Origin: Proteles cristata cristata
Lineage: Eukaryota > Chordata > Mammalia > Carnivora > Hyaenidae
Reading direction: 5' to 3'
Assembly (NCBI GenBank): GCA_017311185.1
Contig: JAESUZ010000983.1
Location: forward strand, 1-64,000
DNA: 64,000 bases
Positions 1 to 11,125 of this stretch are shown here, in pieces. Made by a program: the position numbers and the translations under genes. Positions within the stretch are counted from its first letter, which is position 1, and every line of letters starts with the position of its first letter. The notes beneath the pieces were generated by a model. That model had not been told where the DNA came from. It ran no database searches and saw only the letters and a list, made by a program, of their open reading frames with translations.

Positions 1-2335
1 AGATGTCTTGTATCCTTGGGTAGGTTTATTCCGAGGTATTTTATGTTTTTTTGTGCAATTGTGAATGGGATCAGTTTCTTGATTTTCTGTTGCTTCATTG
101 TTGGTGTATAAAAATGCAACCGATTTCTGTACGTTGATTTTGTACCCTGCAACTTGGCTGAATTGTTGGATCAGTTCTAGTAGGCCTCTGGTGGAGTCTG
201 TGGGGTTTTCTATGTAGAGTATCATGTCATCTGCGAAGAGTGAAAGTTTGACTTCCTCTTTGCCAATTCTGATGCCTTTGATTTCCTTTTGGTGTCTGAT
301 GGCTGATGCTAGGACTTCCAGCACTATGTTAAACAACAGTGGTGAGAGTGGACATCCCTGTCATGTTCCAGATCTCAGGGGGAAAGCTCTCAATTTTTCC
401 CCGTTGAGGATGATGTTAGCTGAAGGCTTCTCATAGATGGCTTTTAGGATGTTTAAGTAGGTTCTTTCTATCCTGACTTTCTCTAGAGTCTTTATTAAGA
501 AAGGATGCTGTATTTTGTCAAATGCTTTTTCTGCATCTATTGACAGGATCATATGGTTTTTATCTTTTCTTTTATTGATATGATGTATCACATTGATTGA
601 TTTGCAGATGTTGAACCAGCCCTGTAACCCAGGAATGAATCCCACTTGATCTTGGTGGATGATTCTTTTTATATGCTGCTGGATTTGATTTGCAAGGATC
701 TTGTTGAGAACTTTTGCATCCGTATTCATCAAGGATATTGGCCTGTAGTTCTCTTTTTTTGCTGGATCTCTGTCTGGCTTGGGAATCAGAGTGATGCTGG
801 CTTCATAAAATGAGTCTGGGAGTTTTCCTTCGATTTCTATTTTTTGGAATAGCTTGAAAAGAATTGGGATTAATTCTGTTTTAAATGTCTGGTAGAATTC
901 CCCAGGGAAGCCATCAGGTCCAGGGCTCTTATTTGTTGGGAGATTTTTGATCACTGATTCAATTTCTTCGCTCGTTATGGGTCTGTTCAGGTTTTCTATT
1001 TCTTCCCGTGTGAATTTTGGTAGTGAGTGTGTGTTTAGGAATTTGTCCATTTCTTCTAAGTTGTCCAATTTGTTGGCATATAATTTTTCATAGTACTCCC
1101 TCATAATTGCTTGTATTTCTGAGGGGTTGGTTGTAATAAGTCCATTTTCATTCATAATTTTTGTCTATTTGGGTTCTCTTTTCTTTTGGATAAGTCTGGC
1201 TAGAGGTTTGTCAATTTTGTTTACTTTTTCAAAAAACCAACTCTTGGTTTCATGGATCTGTTCAATTGTTTCTTTGGTCTCTATGTTGTTTATTTCTGCT
1301 CTAATTTTTACTATTTCTTTTCTTCTATTGGGTTTAGGGCATTCTTGTTGCTCTGCCTCTAGTTCCTTTAGGTGAGCTGTTAGATTTTGGACTTGCGCTT
1401 TTTCTAATCTCTTGAAATAGGCCTGGAGAGCAATGTACTTTCCTCTTAGCACTGCCTTTGCCGCATCCCATAGATTTTGAATTGCTGTGTTTTCATTTTC
1501 ATTTGTTTCCATATATTTTTTAATTTCATCTCTAATTGCCTGATTGGCCCATTCATTCTTTAGTAGGGTGTTCTTTAACCTCCATGTTTTTGGAAGTTTT
1601 CCAGGCTTCTTCCTGTAATTGATTTCAAGTTTCAAAGCATTGTTATCTGGTATGATCTCTATTCTTTTATATTTATTGAGGGCTGCTTTATGTCCCAGTA
1701 TGTGATCTATCTTGGAGAATGTGCCATGTGCACTTGAGAAGAAAGTAAATTCCTGGCCTCAGGATGTAAAGTTCTAAATATATCTGTCAGATCCATCTGG
1801 TCCAATGTGTCTTTCAAGTCCATTATTTCTTTAGTGATTTTCTGTCTGGTTGACCTATCCATTGCTGTAAGTGGAGTATTAAAGTCCTCTGCTATTAGCA
1901 CATTCTTATCTATAAGCTTGTTTCTGTTTGTGATTAATTGTTTTAGATATTTAGGTGCTCCCATATTCGGTGCATAAACATTTATGATTGTTAGTTCTTC
2001 CTGATGGATGGACCCTGTAATTATTATATAGTGCCCTTCTTCATCTCTTGTGATTGTCTTTAATTTAAAGTCCAGTTTGTCTGATATAAGTATCGCTACT
2101 CCGGCTTTCTTTTGATTTCCTGTAGCATGATATATATTTCTCCATCCCCTTACTTTTAATCTGAAGGTATCTTCCCGTCTAAAATGAGTTTCTTGTAGAC
2201 AGCATATAGATGGATTTTGTTTTTAATCCATTCTGCTACCCTATGTCTTTTGATTGGAGCATTCAGCCCATTTACATTCAGTGTTATTATTGAAATATGT
2301 GGGTTTAGAATCTTTGTATCTTTTGTAGGGTTCAT
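1..2335 (-). pseudogene. LINE-1 ORF2 (endonuclease and reverse transcriptase), broken and partial
   Basis: ORF2 starts at an ATG at 2333-2335, reading MNPTKDTKILNP, about 45 bases after the ORF1 stop, and runs off the window. The endonuclease domain occupies roughly 2335-1650; its DFN motif is near 1880 (EDFNTPL, with Glu where Gly is usual). The RT domain follows: motif A (DAEKAFD) is near 525-545 and the catalytic LFADD motif is intact at about 226-240. Damage seen: a frameshift between about 1640 and 1710, an in-frame TAG at 1165-1167, and TGA at 361-363 in the SGT-QGCP stretch, where an arginine codon is expected. About 60 percent of the usual ORF2 length is in view. Confidence 0.92.
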
Positions 2336-2380
2336 GTTTGTGGTGGTGTCTCTGGAATCTTTGTTCCTTGAACCTTTCCT

Positions 2381-3271
2381 TCAGAGCATCCCCCTCAGAA
2401 TTTCTTGTAGGGCTGGCTTCGTGGTGACAAATTCTTTCAATTTCTGTTTGTTTGGAAAGGTTTTATCTCTCCTTCTATTTTGAATGACAGGCTTGCTGGA
2501 TAGAGGATTCTTGGCTGCATATTTTTACTGTTCATCACACTGAAGATCTCCTGCCATTCCTTTCTGGCCTGCCACGTTTCAGTAGATAGGTCTGTCACCA
2601 CTCTGATAGGTTTCCCTTTGTATGTGAGGGCCCTTTTCTCCCTAGCTGCTTTCAAACTTCTCTCTTTGTCCTTGTATTTTGCCATTTTTACGATGATATG
2701 TCATGCAGAAGATCGATTCAAGTTACGTCTGAGGGGAGTCCTCTGAGCCTCTTGTATTTCCACATTGACTTCCTTCCCCAGGTCAGGGAAGTTCTCTGCT
2801 ATAATTTGTTCCAGGACTCCTTCAGCACCTTTCCCTCTCTCTTCCTCTTCTGGGATTCCTATGATACGGATATTGTTGCATTTGACTGTATCGCTGAGCT
2901 CTCGAATTCTTCTTTCCTGTTCCTGGATCAGTTTGTCTCTTTTTTTGTCAGCTTCTTGTTTTTTATAATGGTGTCTTCTAAATCACTTATTCTCCTTTCT
3001 GCCTCTTCAAGCCAAGCATTGGAGGCCTCTAATTTATTATGTATCTCATTTATCGCATTTTTTAATTCTTCATGCCTATTTTTATTTTCCATTCTGTCTG
3101 TAGCCATAGTTTGTTTGATGTCCCCTATGTTTTTTCAAGCCCTGCTATTAATTTTACCATTATTATTCTAAAATCTTGTTCAGTTATGCTGTTGATATCT
3201 GTTTTGAGCAGTTCATTAGCTGTCATTTCTTCTTGGAGTTTCTTTGGAGGAGAGCTCTTTCATTTCGTCAT
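2381..3271 (-). pseudogene. LINE-1 ORF1 (RNA-binding chaperone), broken
   Basis: The minus strand encodes a LINE-1 ORF1-like protein. The start is an ATG at 3269-3271 followed two codons later by TGA, where the family normally has arginine (a CpG decay signature). The C-terminal domain is clear at 2685-2440, with the family stretch STETWQARKEWQEIF and RILYPASLSFKIEGEIK. A one-base frameshift near 2446-2465 precedes the KEFVTTKPALQEILRGML ending, which stops at 2381-2383. Length (about 297 codons) suits a mammalian ORF1. It is non-functional. Confidence 0.9.
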
Positions 3272-4063
3272 TTTAGTTAGCTTTCTGGCTCTTGTTGGTT
3301 TTAAAGACCTGTTATGCTCTCTGTTTCTATGAGTGCTGCTATATCCAAGAAGACTCTTTGACTTTCCAGGGCCTATCCTTCAGAGATTGTTTTTGGAATG
3401 GTATCCCTCGGTCACTCTTGTTGGGACCTTAGTTATTTTATTTTCCTATTCGTAGTGATATTTGGGACTCTTCACCTTGTGTACTCTACCTTGTTTCTTG
3501 AGGTAGCCCTGGAAAAGAAAACAGACAGACAAACACACAGGGAGCAGGAGCACACAAACGCACAGGCTAATTCAACTAACATGCAAAGCGAGAGGGAAAA
3601 CGAAAAAGTTAAGAGAAAAGACGGAGGAGGGAGGGCGAATAATAGGGAGTATAAAATACATAAAAGGGTCAAAGAGGGAAAAAGAAAAGGAAAAAAGAAG
3701 AAAACCGATGGACAAAGAACGGTTTAAAGCATATACCTGGATTTCCCAGCTACAATTAAATAGCCATGTGTATGCAGTGCTGGTTGAAGAGCATAGAGAA
3801 AAAGTGAGAAGGCAGGGCGAGACGGGGCAGATTTGGAAATAGAATGAACAGGCAGAAGGGATAAGAAGCTTTTTCAAAGAGGTAAAGGGTAGAATATGGT
3901 CGGATAGGTGAGAGAAGGATGCTGGAATTATCCAGAGAAATTATATAGTCTAATTACTCCTGAGAGAAATAGCTGAAAAGGTCGGTAGGTGTAGAATTTA
4001 CATTTACAGAATGGACTTGTGATTGTTTAAGACCAGAGTTAATCAGGTCAGTGTTTTGGGGAA

Positions 4064-4185
4064 AAAAGCGAGAGAAGAGAAAGAAGAAGAAAAAAAGAAA
4101 GAGAAAAGAAAGGGGAAAAAAAGAAGAAAAAAAAAAAGGAAAAAAACAAAAAAGGAAAAAAGGAAGAGGAAAAAAAAAAGGGAGG
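4064..4185 (+). repeat. Purine-only low-complexity tract
   Basis: About 120 bases of almost only A and G (AGAAGAAGAAAAAAAGAAAG-like), inside the L1 5' UTR. A second, weaker purine-rich block lies at about 3590-3720. Such tracts can form triplex or slipped structures; here it is best seen as low-complexity L1 UTR sequence. Confidence 0.85.
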
Positions 4186-4826
4186 AGGGCACCTCTCAGG
4201 CAGGGATGGGTGTGGCGTGATCCAATGCCTCAGGCGGGGGTTCTGCCTTGGCGATTGTGGGGAGGAGAGTGACGATGCTCCAGTCCCTTCTTGAACCCCG
4301 CGCTGCAGCTCGCTTTTTTTTTTTTTTGGCGTGTCAACTCCCCGTTCCGGGGACGTAGCCGAAGTTGGTTGCACTCTTCAACCCAGGCCAGTTCCAATCT
4401 CCAAATCCCAGTCTGCGCGCCCTGCTGAAATTGCCTTAGACACAGCTTCCCAGGCAAACCCCTCGGCTATTCCAGGCTCCCTGCTGAGCTCTGGGGGGCG
4501 GAGTCAGAATCGCTGCTTCCTTCTCTGGGTCAGGCTGGCGCGCATGCGCGGGGGCTTGCCTGCCAGGTCCGCGTAGCCTGAGCCTGCTGGAGTGAGGAAA
4601 ACCGGGTCCCTCTATGGCTCGTCACCCGAAACACGAACTCACAGGCAAATTTCCCAGTTTTTAGCTCTTTGCCTTCCCTCTCGAGTTCCAGCCAGCCAGG
4701 AGCATGGACGACCAGTGTCTGCGTGGCTCTTTCAGGGGCCCCAGCTGCCCGGGAGCTACAATGGCGGCAGGCGTGCCGCTACTCTGAAATCCAATCTCCA
4801 GGAGCGGCACAAAGAAGCAGTTTGTG

Positions 4827-5051
4827 GGGCGCCCGGGTGGCTTAGTCCGTTAAGCGTCCGACTTTCACTCAGGTCATGATCTCACGGTTCGTGGGTTCGA
4901 GCCCCGCGTCGGGCTTTGTGCTGACTGCCAGCTCAGAGCCTGGAGCCTGTTTCAGTCTGTGACTCCCTCTCTGACCCTCCCCTGCTCACACTGTCTCTCT
5001 CTCTCTCTCTCCTAGAAATAAATAAAAAACATTAAAAACAAAAAAAACAAA
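4827..5051 (+). mobile_element. Carnivore tRNA-Lys SINE, young, nested in L1 5' UTR
   Basis: Full-length head GGGCGCCCGGGTGGCTTAG, intact B box GGTTCGAGCCC, CT-rich linker, AAATAAATAAAAAAC tail. It is flanked by an exact 18-bp duplication, ACAAAGAAGCAGTTTGTG, at 4809-4826 and 5052-5069. The exact duplication and intact boxes point to a late insertion, later than the L1 it sits in. Confidence 0.96.
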
Positions 5052-5455
5052 ACAAAGAAGCAGTTTGTGTACCAGTTTCCCGCCCCCAGGACCAGTTGGC
5101 GGCTTAGGGGACCTGGTGTGCAGACGGGAAGCAATGGTCTTTCTATGCACCGAAGCGGAGGTTCCCCCCCACCCCCCCAGTGGAGGTTTTTCTGTTTCGG
5201 ACTCTCCTCTTTTCTCTCACTCCCGTAGAGGGTAGAGGGGGATCGCTCCCACCTCTGGAGTCTCCGATCCCGGCCCGATTTTATCTTCCCCGGCTCGCGC
5301 TCCACGTTAGAAGACTTTCTCAGTGGATTCTGCGTCCTTTTTCTCCCAGTCTCTCAGGTTTTGTAAGGTTTCCAATGGCTTCAGATCCTTTCTGTGTGAT
5401 GTATGGGCGCGAAGTGCAGGTACGGAGCCCTACTTCTCCGCCATCTTGCCCTCTC

Positions 5456-6190
5456 CTTCACCATCTTCTTGATCCATTCATCCGTTGATGAACACTTAGG
5501 CTTAGGCTCTTTCCATGTTTTGGCTATTGTGGAGAGTGCTGCTGTGAACATTGGGGTCCATGTGCCCTATGCATCAGCACTCCTGTATCCCTTGGGTAAA
5601 TTCCTAGCAGTGCTATTGCTGGGTCCTAGGGGAGTTCTATTGTTATTTTCCTGAGGAACCTCCACACTGTTTTCCAGAGGGCTGCACCAGTTTACATTCC
5701 CACCAACAGTGTAGGAGGGTGCCCATTTCTCCACATCCTCACCAGCATCTAGAGTTCTCTGATTTGCTCATTTTAGCCACTCTGACTGGCGTGAGGTGGT
5801 ATCTCAGTGTGGTTTTGATTGTATTTCCCTGATGATGAGGGATGCTGAGCATCATTTCATGTGTCTGTTGGCCATCTGGATGTTCTCTTTGGAGAAGTGT
5901 CTGTTCATGTCTTCTGCCCATTTCTTCACTGGATTATTTGTTTTTTGGGTGTGGAGTTTGGTGAGTTCCTTATAGATTTTGGATATTAGCCCTTTATCTG
6001 ATATATCATTTGCCACTATCTTTTCCCATTCGATTGGTTACCTATTAGTTTTCTTGATTGTTTCCTTTGCCATGCAGAAGCTTTTAATCTTGATGAGGTC
6101 CCAATAGTTCATTTTTGCTCTTGATTCCCTTGTCTTTGGGGATGTGTCAAGTAAGAAATTGCTGCTGCCTCTGCCACTTTTAATGTCTTT
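5456..6190 (-). mobile_element. Older LINE-1 fragment (ORF2 C-terminal part)
   Basis: The minus strand reads through the ORF2 C-terminal region: [12 protein letters not shown] near 5800, then the zinc-knuckle part [12 protein letters not shown] and [10 protein letters not shown] at the low-coordinate end. It breaks off within this last motif exactly where the 5' end of the neighbouring L1 begins. The upstream limit near 6190 is approximate. Confidence 0.9.
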
Positions 6191-6252
6191 TGGGGCCAAT
6201 CGTTGAGTTTCCTCATGCTATTAATAGCCACCATTCAAATAAAAAATTGTAT

Positions 6253-6352
6253 TTTGTTTTTCTAAGTAATCTCCACAGCCAGTGAGGGGCTTGAACTCAC
6301 AACCCTGAATCAAGAGTCTCATGCTCTTCCCACTGAGCCAGCCAGGTGCCCC
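6253..6352 (-). mobile_element. Short-type carnivore SINE
   Basis: On the minus strand the tRNA-like head ends at GGGGCACCTGGCTGGCTCAG (6352 side), followed by the GAGTTCAAGCCCC B-box region. It lacks the long CT linker, as in the older short SINE type; its tail is TAAGTAATCT reversed. Confidence 0.88.
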
Positions 6353-6477
6353 ACCATAGTTTTTGTTTTTTGTTTTTTAAATAAGTGAGGCATATATGAG
6401 TTCTAAAGAACTCTGTTCATTATCTTTGGGAAATCTCCTTACTCCTGTGCCACCAACCTTTATAAAGTACCCAGCTA

Positions 6478-6668
6478 AGGGGTACCTATGGGGCTCAGTG
6501 GGGTAAGTGTCTGACTTTAGCTCAGGTCATGATCTCACGGCTCATGAATCTGAGCCCCACATTGGGCTCTATGCTGACAGCTCACTTCAGATTCTGTGTC
6601 TCTCTCCCTTTCTCTGTCCCTCTCCTGCTCACTCTCTCTCTCAAAAAGAAACAAACATTGCAATTAAA
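6478..6668 (+). mobile_element. Carnivore SINE
   Basis: Head GGGGTACCTATGGGGCTCAG, diverged B box, CT linker, A-rich tail. Flanking duplication ATAAAGTACCCAGC (6462-6475) and ATAAAGTATCCAGC (6669-6682), one mismatch. Confidence 0.92.
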
Positions 6669-6682
6669 ATAAAGTATCCAGC

Positions 6683-8080
6683 CAGTTTCCTTTCAGAACA
6701 AAAAGTTGGTATATTACTTATGTATTGGTCACTTCCTTTGTTAGCTTATTAATCATTCTTATGATTATGAGCCTTTCAGAGTTGTAGCTTAATGGTATTT
6801 TATCGTTTTTCTGGATCCATGGAATAGAATTTGTTAATAAATGTTAATTGACATTTGATACCTAGGTTGGGTCAAAGTAGCAAACTCTTTCATATCAGGG
6901 TGCAGATTTAACCTAAATGTAATAATAATAATAAACCCTAAACATAGCTTCAGAGTCATCAAAAGCCCTATTTTTAGTTTATTAATCTTTTGCTTGCAGC
7001 ATAGGCAGAATTATAGAATGCTAGATTTGTGAGAAGTTTTAGGGCTCATTTAACCTAAAATTCTCATTTTATGCCAGAGGAACCCGAGGACCAAAGATTA
7101 AAGTGATCTGCTCAAGGTCACACAATGAGGATCTGACTTGGAGTGAAGGGCCAGTTCATTAGGGGCGCCAAGACCAAAATACTGCAGGAAATTGAACAAG
7201 GTAGGAAAAATTGAATATATGACAACTCCTCTGGGGCAGAATACTTTAGTTTTTGTAAGGAACATTTTGATTAGCAATGTAAGATGGGGATGAATAACAG
7301 TGAACACTTACACAACAGCTTCCTAAGGGGGCTGGATTGGACAAACAGAGGGTTTTTGTTTTGTGGAACGGAATAGGCAATTCTGGGTCATAACTGAATT
7401 GCCCTGGAAAATAAAGGTGGAGATTACACTCCCACTTCTGCACTCAAATGCTACACTACCACTTCTGGATGTCCTTCCTGCCTTTCCCCTTTATAGCACT
7501 CAACTATCTTCTGGCTAATTGTAGAGTAATAGTTAAAGAAAGTTGGTTCGAAGGAAGTGTGCTAGTATCTCTTAGCTGCAAACACCCTTCAAAACTCTGG
7601 AATGCTGAGGCTGGGACTCTGCAAACCATGTGTCTCCTTTGCCACCGTGTCCCCTGTCCAGCTCCCCCTACAAGGGGTACTGGAGGAAGTCTGGAACACT
7701 GGAGGAGGGAAATAGGACTTGTTCCTTCCAGTTTGCTTCCTCTTCCTGTCAGTGTCACCCCAGCAAAGCCCATTCACCTCGACAGCAGCAGTTGGTGCCA
7801 GTCTCCAGATTTGGGGGGCCATCTCAGAACAAGCCCAGATTCCGACCTTCTAGATTTCCATACCCCATCCTCTTTCCTCTGTTCCCATATCCCTGGTGGA
7901 GATACCTGCAAATACAGTTGTTCTCTCTGTTATCTCCTTTCTCCCTTCAGTTCTCTACTACTTCAGTTCTCTACTGTGACTAATAACTTACTAAATTCTC
8001 TCTGTTAAAATACATAATGTGAACCCAGCTGCTGAGAGATGCCAAATCATTAATCTGCTCAGGATTCCTACAAGTCAGTG
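6683..8080. other. Non-coding, mostly unassigned
   Basis: No gene or young element recognised. It contains one MIR-like stretch (7020-7135). A 186-codon open frame at 7448-8008 has no recognisable domain, start context or homology and looks like chance. Confidence 0.6.
7020..7135 (-). mobile_element. MIR fragment
   Basis: Reads as reverse MIR core: CTCATTTTATGCCAGAGGAA, then a version of the CTCAAGGTCACACAATGAGG segment. Confidence 0.65.
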
Positions 8081-8147
8081 CAATCTTGGCTGGGACCATT
8101 TTTTCCAGGACCCACTATGTGCTCAGCACTTAAATACATCATCTTGT

Positions 8148-8346
8148 GGGGTGTTTGGGTGGCTCAGTCAACTGACCATCCCACTCTTGATTTTGGCTCA
8201 AATGATGATCCCAGGGTTGTGGGATTGACCCCCGTTTTGGGCTGAGCTTAGAATCTGATTAAGATTCTCTCTCTCTCTCTCTCTCTCTCTGTCTGCACCT
8301 CCCTCACCCATGCATGCACATATTCTCTCTCTCTCAAGGAAAAAAA
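8148..8346 (+). mobile_element. Older carnivore SINE
   Basis: Head GGGGTGTTTGGGTGGCTCAG, diverged B box (GGGATTGACCCC), (CT)n linker at 8266-8291, then a CTCTCAAGGAAAAAAAC tail. Confidence 0.88.
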
Positions 8347-8399
8347 CATCTCGTTTAATCTACACAGTAACTATTTACTTTTATTATTTTTTGTTTTTT

Positions 8400-8420
8400 G
8401 TTAAATTTTTTGAGAGGGGG

Positions 8421-8451
<31 letters not shown>

Positions 8452-8588
8452 CAAGAGAGAATGCTAAGCAGACTCTACACAATCAGCACAGAGCCTGGCA
8501 TGGGGCTTGAACTCACAGATTGTGAGATCATGACCTGAGCTGAAATCGAAAGTCAGACACTTAACCCACTGAGCCAGCCAGGTGCCCC
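8400..8588 (-). mobile_element. Carnivore SINE
   Basis: Minus-strand copy: head (GGGGCACCTGGCTGGCTCAG) at the 8588 end, B box CTGTGAGTTCAAGCCCC, then a (GA)n run at 8421-8452 that is the reversed CT linker. Confidence 0.92.
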
Positions 8589-8736
8589 ACCCCTATTTTA
8601 ATAGATAAGAAAATAGAGGCTCAGAGAGGTTTAAACAAGTTGTTCATGGTTATCCAGCCAGTAAATGATAGAATGGGAGTTTAAATTTAGGTTTCTCTGA
8701 CTGCTTTTTCTTATTCCTTTTAATATTTAAACATAC

Positions 8737-8855
8737 TTTTTTTTTTCTTTAAAGATTTTATTTTTAAGTAATCTCTATACTCAACACAGGCCTCAAACCT
8801 ACAACCCTGGAATCAAGAGTCACACTCTCCATCTACTGAGCCAGCCAGGTGCCCC
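8737..8855 (-). mobile_element. Short-type carnivore SINE
   Basis: Head at 8855 side (GGGGCACCTGGCTGGCTCAG reversed). TAAGTAATCTCTAT tail module, T-rich end. Flanking duplication TAAACATAC at 8728-8736 and 8856-8864. Confidence 0.92.
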
Positions 8856-9372
8856 TAAACATACGTTTTTAAAAATAAGAAGTATAATATATATTATATG
8901 TAATATGTCAAACAATGGGAGAGTTAATATATAAAGCACATATTAATAATCTTCCCCTACTTCCCTCTAATCCCTTCATCATTCCTTCACTACCATTTCC
9001 ACCCCACCCCTAATTACCAGTATTCACACTGTGTTGTATAACTTTCTACACCTTTCTTTTTGCTAATACAAATATATAAACCTGAAAAAGGGGGTTTCTT
9101 TTTTTTCTTAACAAATATTGAGACGTGATACACACTACTATGCATCTTGCTTTTTTATTTAATATTCCATATTCATTCTTCCTGTTTGGTATATAAATTT
9201 AACTCCTATTTTAAATAGCTAGATCATATTCTATAATGTAAGTGCACAAAAATGTACTCAATCATTTCTCTACTATTGGACATTCAGGTTATATCCAATG
9301 TTTTGTTTGCTTGTTTTTGCCACTGTAAGCAATGTTCCCACAAATATCCATTTTTTGTACGTATACATAAAT

Positions 9373-9431
9373 ATGTATATATATATTAGGTACCATAGAT
9401 ATATAAAGATATATATATATATATATATATT
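9373..9431 (+). repeat. (AT)n microsatellite, compound
   Basis: Runs of ATATAT with interruptions (TATATATATATTAGG, then a pure AT run at about 9408-9431). Confidence 0.9.
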
Positions 9432-9483
9432 TGGTACCAATACATTTGCTCCAATAATATAGAGTCTTAAAAGAGAGATTAGA

Positions 9484-9704
9484 CGGGGCGCCTGGGTGGC
9501 TTAGTCGGTTGAGCATCCGACTTTCACTTGGGTCATGATCTCACGGTTTGTGGGTTCGAGCCCCGCGTCGGGCTCTGTGCTGGCTGCCAGCTCAGAGCCT
9601 GGAGCCTGTTTCGGTCTGTCACTCCCTCTCTCTCTGACCCTCCCTGCTCACGCTGTCTCTCTCTCTCTCTCTCTCTCCTAGAAATAAATAAAAACATTAA
9701 AAAA
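9484..9704 (+). mobile_element. Carnivore SINE, young
   Basis: Head GGGGCGCCTGGGTGGCTTAG, intact GGTTCGAGCCCCGCG B box, long CT linker, AAATAAATAAAAACATTAAA tail. Exact 15-bp duplication AAAAGAGAGATTAGA at 9469-9483 and 9705-9719. Confidence 0.96.
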
Positions 9705-9920
9705 AAAAGAGAGATTAGAGATTACTGGATCAAAGGGTATATACATTTTAAATTTGAATAGATTCTTCCAGAATACTTTCCAAAGAGATTACAGTATAAT
9801 GTTACACTTTCACCAACAATGTGTAATGGTGTCAATTTCCTTACTCTCTAACAACAACTGGATGTTCTCAGACTTTTAATTTTTGTCAGTCATATTTTGT
9901 AAAAGTGCATCCTATTTTTA

Positions 9921-10139
9921 TTTTCATTATTTATTTATTTCTAAGTGTTTATTTATTTATTTTTGAGAGAGAGAGAGTGTGCTCAGCAGGGGAGGGGGTT
10001 GGTGAGAGAGAATCCCAAGCAGGCTCCATGCTGCCAGCACAGAGCCTGACATGGGGCTTGATCTCATGAACCATGGGATCATGACCTGAGCCAGAACCAG
10101 TAATCAGACACTTAAGCAGCTGAGCCACCCAGACACCCT
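9921..10139 (-). mobile_element. Carnivore SINE
   Basis: Head at the 10139 end (AGGGTGTCTGGGTGGCTCAG), T-rich tail at low coordinates. Near-duplicated ATCCTATTTTTA / ATCTTATTTTTA flanks it. Confidence 0.9.
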
Positions 10140-10265
10140 GAATCTTATTTTTAAAGTTTACATTTCCCTAACAACTGGTGTGTTTGAGCATTTTTTATAT
10201 TTCTAGTCTATTTGTGTTACCTCTTCTGTGAATTGCCTATTCATATCATTTACCCATTTTTCTCT

Positions 10266-10726
10266 GTGACTTGGTCATCTTGAATACATTCCACATTGCA
10301 GCTAAAGTGGCCAATAACAGAATCAGGTCTATACCCCAATCTCCCAACTTCCAAATCAGGATTTTCTCTACTCTGGCCAGTTCCTAAACTATCATGTGTA
10401 GTTGTTGTTCTGTATATTTGTTGTATTATATTTATGTCTCCTGTCTTACTTAGCATAAATAGTTTGGTGAACAATGTGAACTCATACTGCTGCAGACAAA
10501 AAACCTTATTTTCTTCCACCAGTTTCTCTACTGAATAGGTCTTTCCTTGTTACTAAATGAAATCTTGGACAGATCACATTGGGTTTTTTGTTTGCTTGTT
10601 TGTTTTGCTCCTCAGGTAATGAGAGCTCCTCAAGTGCTTTCAAATATTAAAAAGAAGACAAAATTAGAAAGATGCACTCTGCCTGGTCTGCAAGAAAGCC
10701 AACATTCATGTTGTAAACTGCATGGG
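10266..10726. other. Non-coding, unassigned
   Basis: No repeat or gene recognised. Open frames on both strands here are short and unrelated to known proteins. Confidence 0.5.
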
Positions 10727-11125
10727 GGATGTATTAGTCATCCCAGGCTGCCAGGACAAAATACCACAGACTGGATGGCTTTAACAACAGAAATGTATTT
10801 TCTCACTGCTCTAGAGGCTGGAAGTCTGAGATCAAGATGCCAGCATGGTTAGCTTCTGGTAAGAGCTCTCTTAATGGCTTGCAGATGGCCACTTCCTCTC
10901 TGTGTGCTTACATGGCCTTTTCTCAGTGCATGTTCATGGAGAGCCAGAGAGAGAGAGTATGCTCTGATGTCTCTTCTTGTAAGGACACTAATCCTATTGG
11001 ATCAGGGTCCTACCCTTATGACCTTACTGAAGCTTAATTCTACCTTCCAGAAGCCCCATTTTCACATATTACTCATATTGGAGATTAAGACTTCAACATA
11101 TTAACTATGGTGGGGGGAAGATAAA
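10727..11125 (+). mobile_element. Old mammalian interspersed repeat (family not named), copy 1
   Basis: Starts GTATTAGTCATCCCAGGCTG and includes ACCACAGACTGGATGGCTTT and AAGGACACTAATCCTATTGG; ends near GACTTCAACATATTAACTAT. It matches two other stretches in this window (20395-20565 and 33165-33838) along its length, which is my evidence that it is a dispersed repeat. I do not assign the family. Confidence 0.75.

Larger units (their letters stand above)
1..5455 (-). mobile_element. LINE-1 with 5' end present, 3' part beyond window edge
   Basis: The minus strand reads as a LINE-1 in order: a 5' end close to GGCAAGATGGCGGAGAAGTAG at about 5430-5450, a long GC-rich 5' UTR, ORF1, a short spacer, then ORF2 with endonuclease and reverse transcriptase. 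The element continues past position 1, so its 3' end and poly(A) tail are not seen. Without the SINE nested at 4827-5051 about 5.2 kb is present. Both reading frames carry stops and frameshifts, several at former CpG arginine codons (CGA to TGA), so this copy cannot be active. Its 5' end abuts another L1 fragment (5456-6190), probably its insertion target. Confidence 0.93.
3272..5455 (-). other. LINE-1 5' UTR / former internal promoter
   Basis: This is the stretch between the ORF1 start and the L1 5' end, on the minus strand. It is GC-rich towards 5455 and holds a long purine tract (4064-4185 on the plus strand) and the nested SINE at 4827-5051. No reading frame in it is convincing. In this family the 5' UTR normally carries the internal pol II promoter; activity here is unknown. 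Confidence 0.75.
8080..8700 (-). mobile_element. MIR interrupted by two SINEs
   Basis: MIR-like pieces at about 8080-8147, 8347-8395 and 8589-8700 line up as one reverse element (CTCATTTAATC-like, then GATAAGAAAATAGAGGCTCA and GGTTATCCAGCCAGTAAATG). SINEs at 8148-8346 and 8400-8588 split it, so both came later. Confidence 0.65.
8890..10265 (-). mobile_element. Old LINE-1 fragment, interrupted by SINEs
   Basis: Blocks at about 9120-9470, 9720-9920 and 10142-10265 resemble the 3' part of old mammalian L1 in reverse (CTATTGGACATTCAGGTTAT, TTACTGGATCAAAGGGTATA, TTTACATTTCCCTAACAACT). SINEs at 9484-9704 and 9921-10139 and an AT-rich run at about 9373-9431 interrupt it. The low-coordinate limit is uncertain. 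Confidence 0.75.

Noticed and set aside
2698..3171. 157-codon plus-strand open frame rich in Phe, Ser and Leu
   Set aside because: It is the antisense of the decayed LINE-1 ORF1 and 5' UTR; the hydrophobic look comes from reversed Lys/Glu-rich coding sequence.
7448..8008. 186-codon open frame on the plus strand
   Set aside because: No recognisable domain, composition like translated non-coding DNA, overlapping frames open on the other strand, and no splice or promoter context.
9484..9600. tRNA-like A and B boxes, as in a tRNA gene
   Set aside because: The sequence is the head of a SINE with CT linker, A tail and target duplication. The same applies to all other SINE heads here; none folds as a true tRNA by eye.
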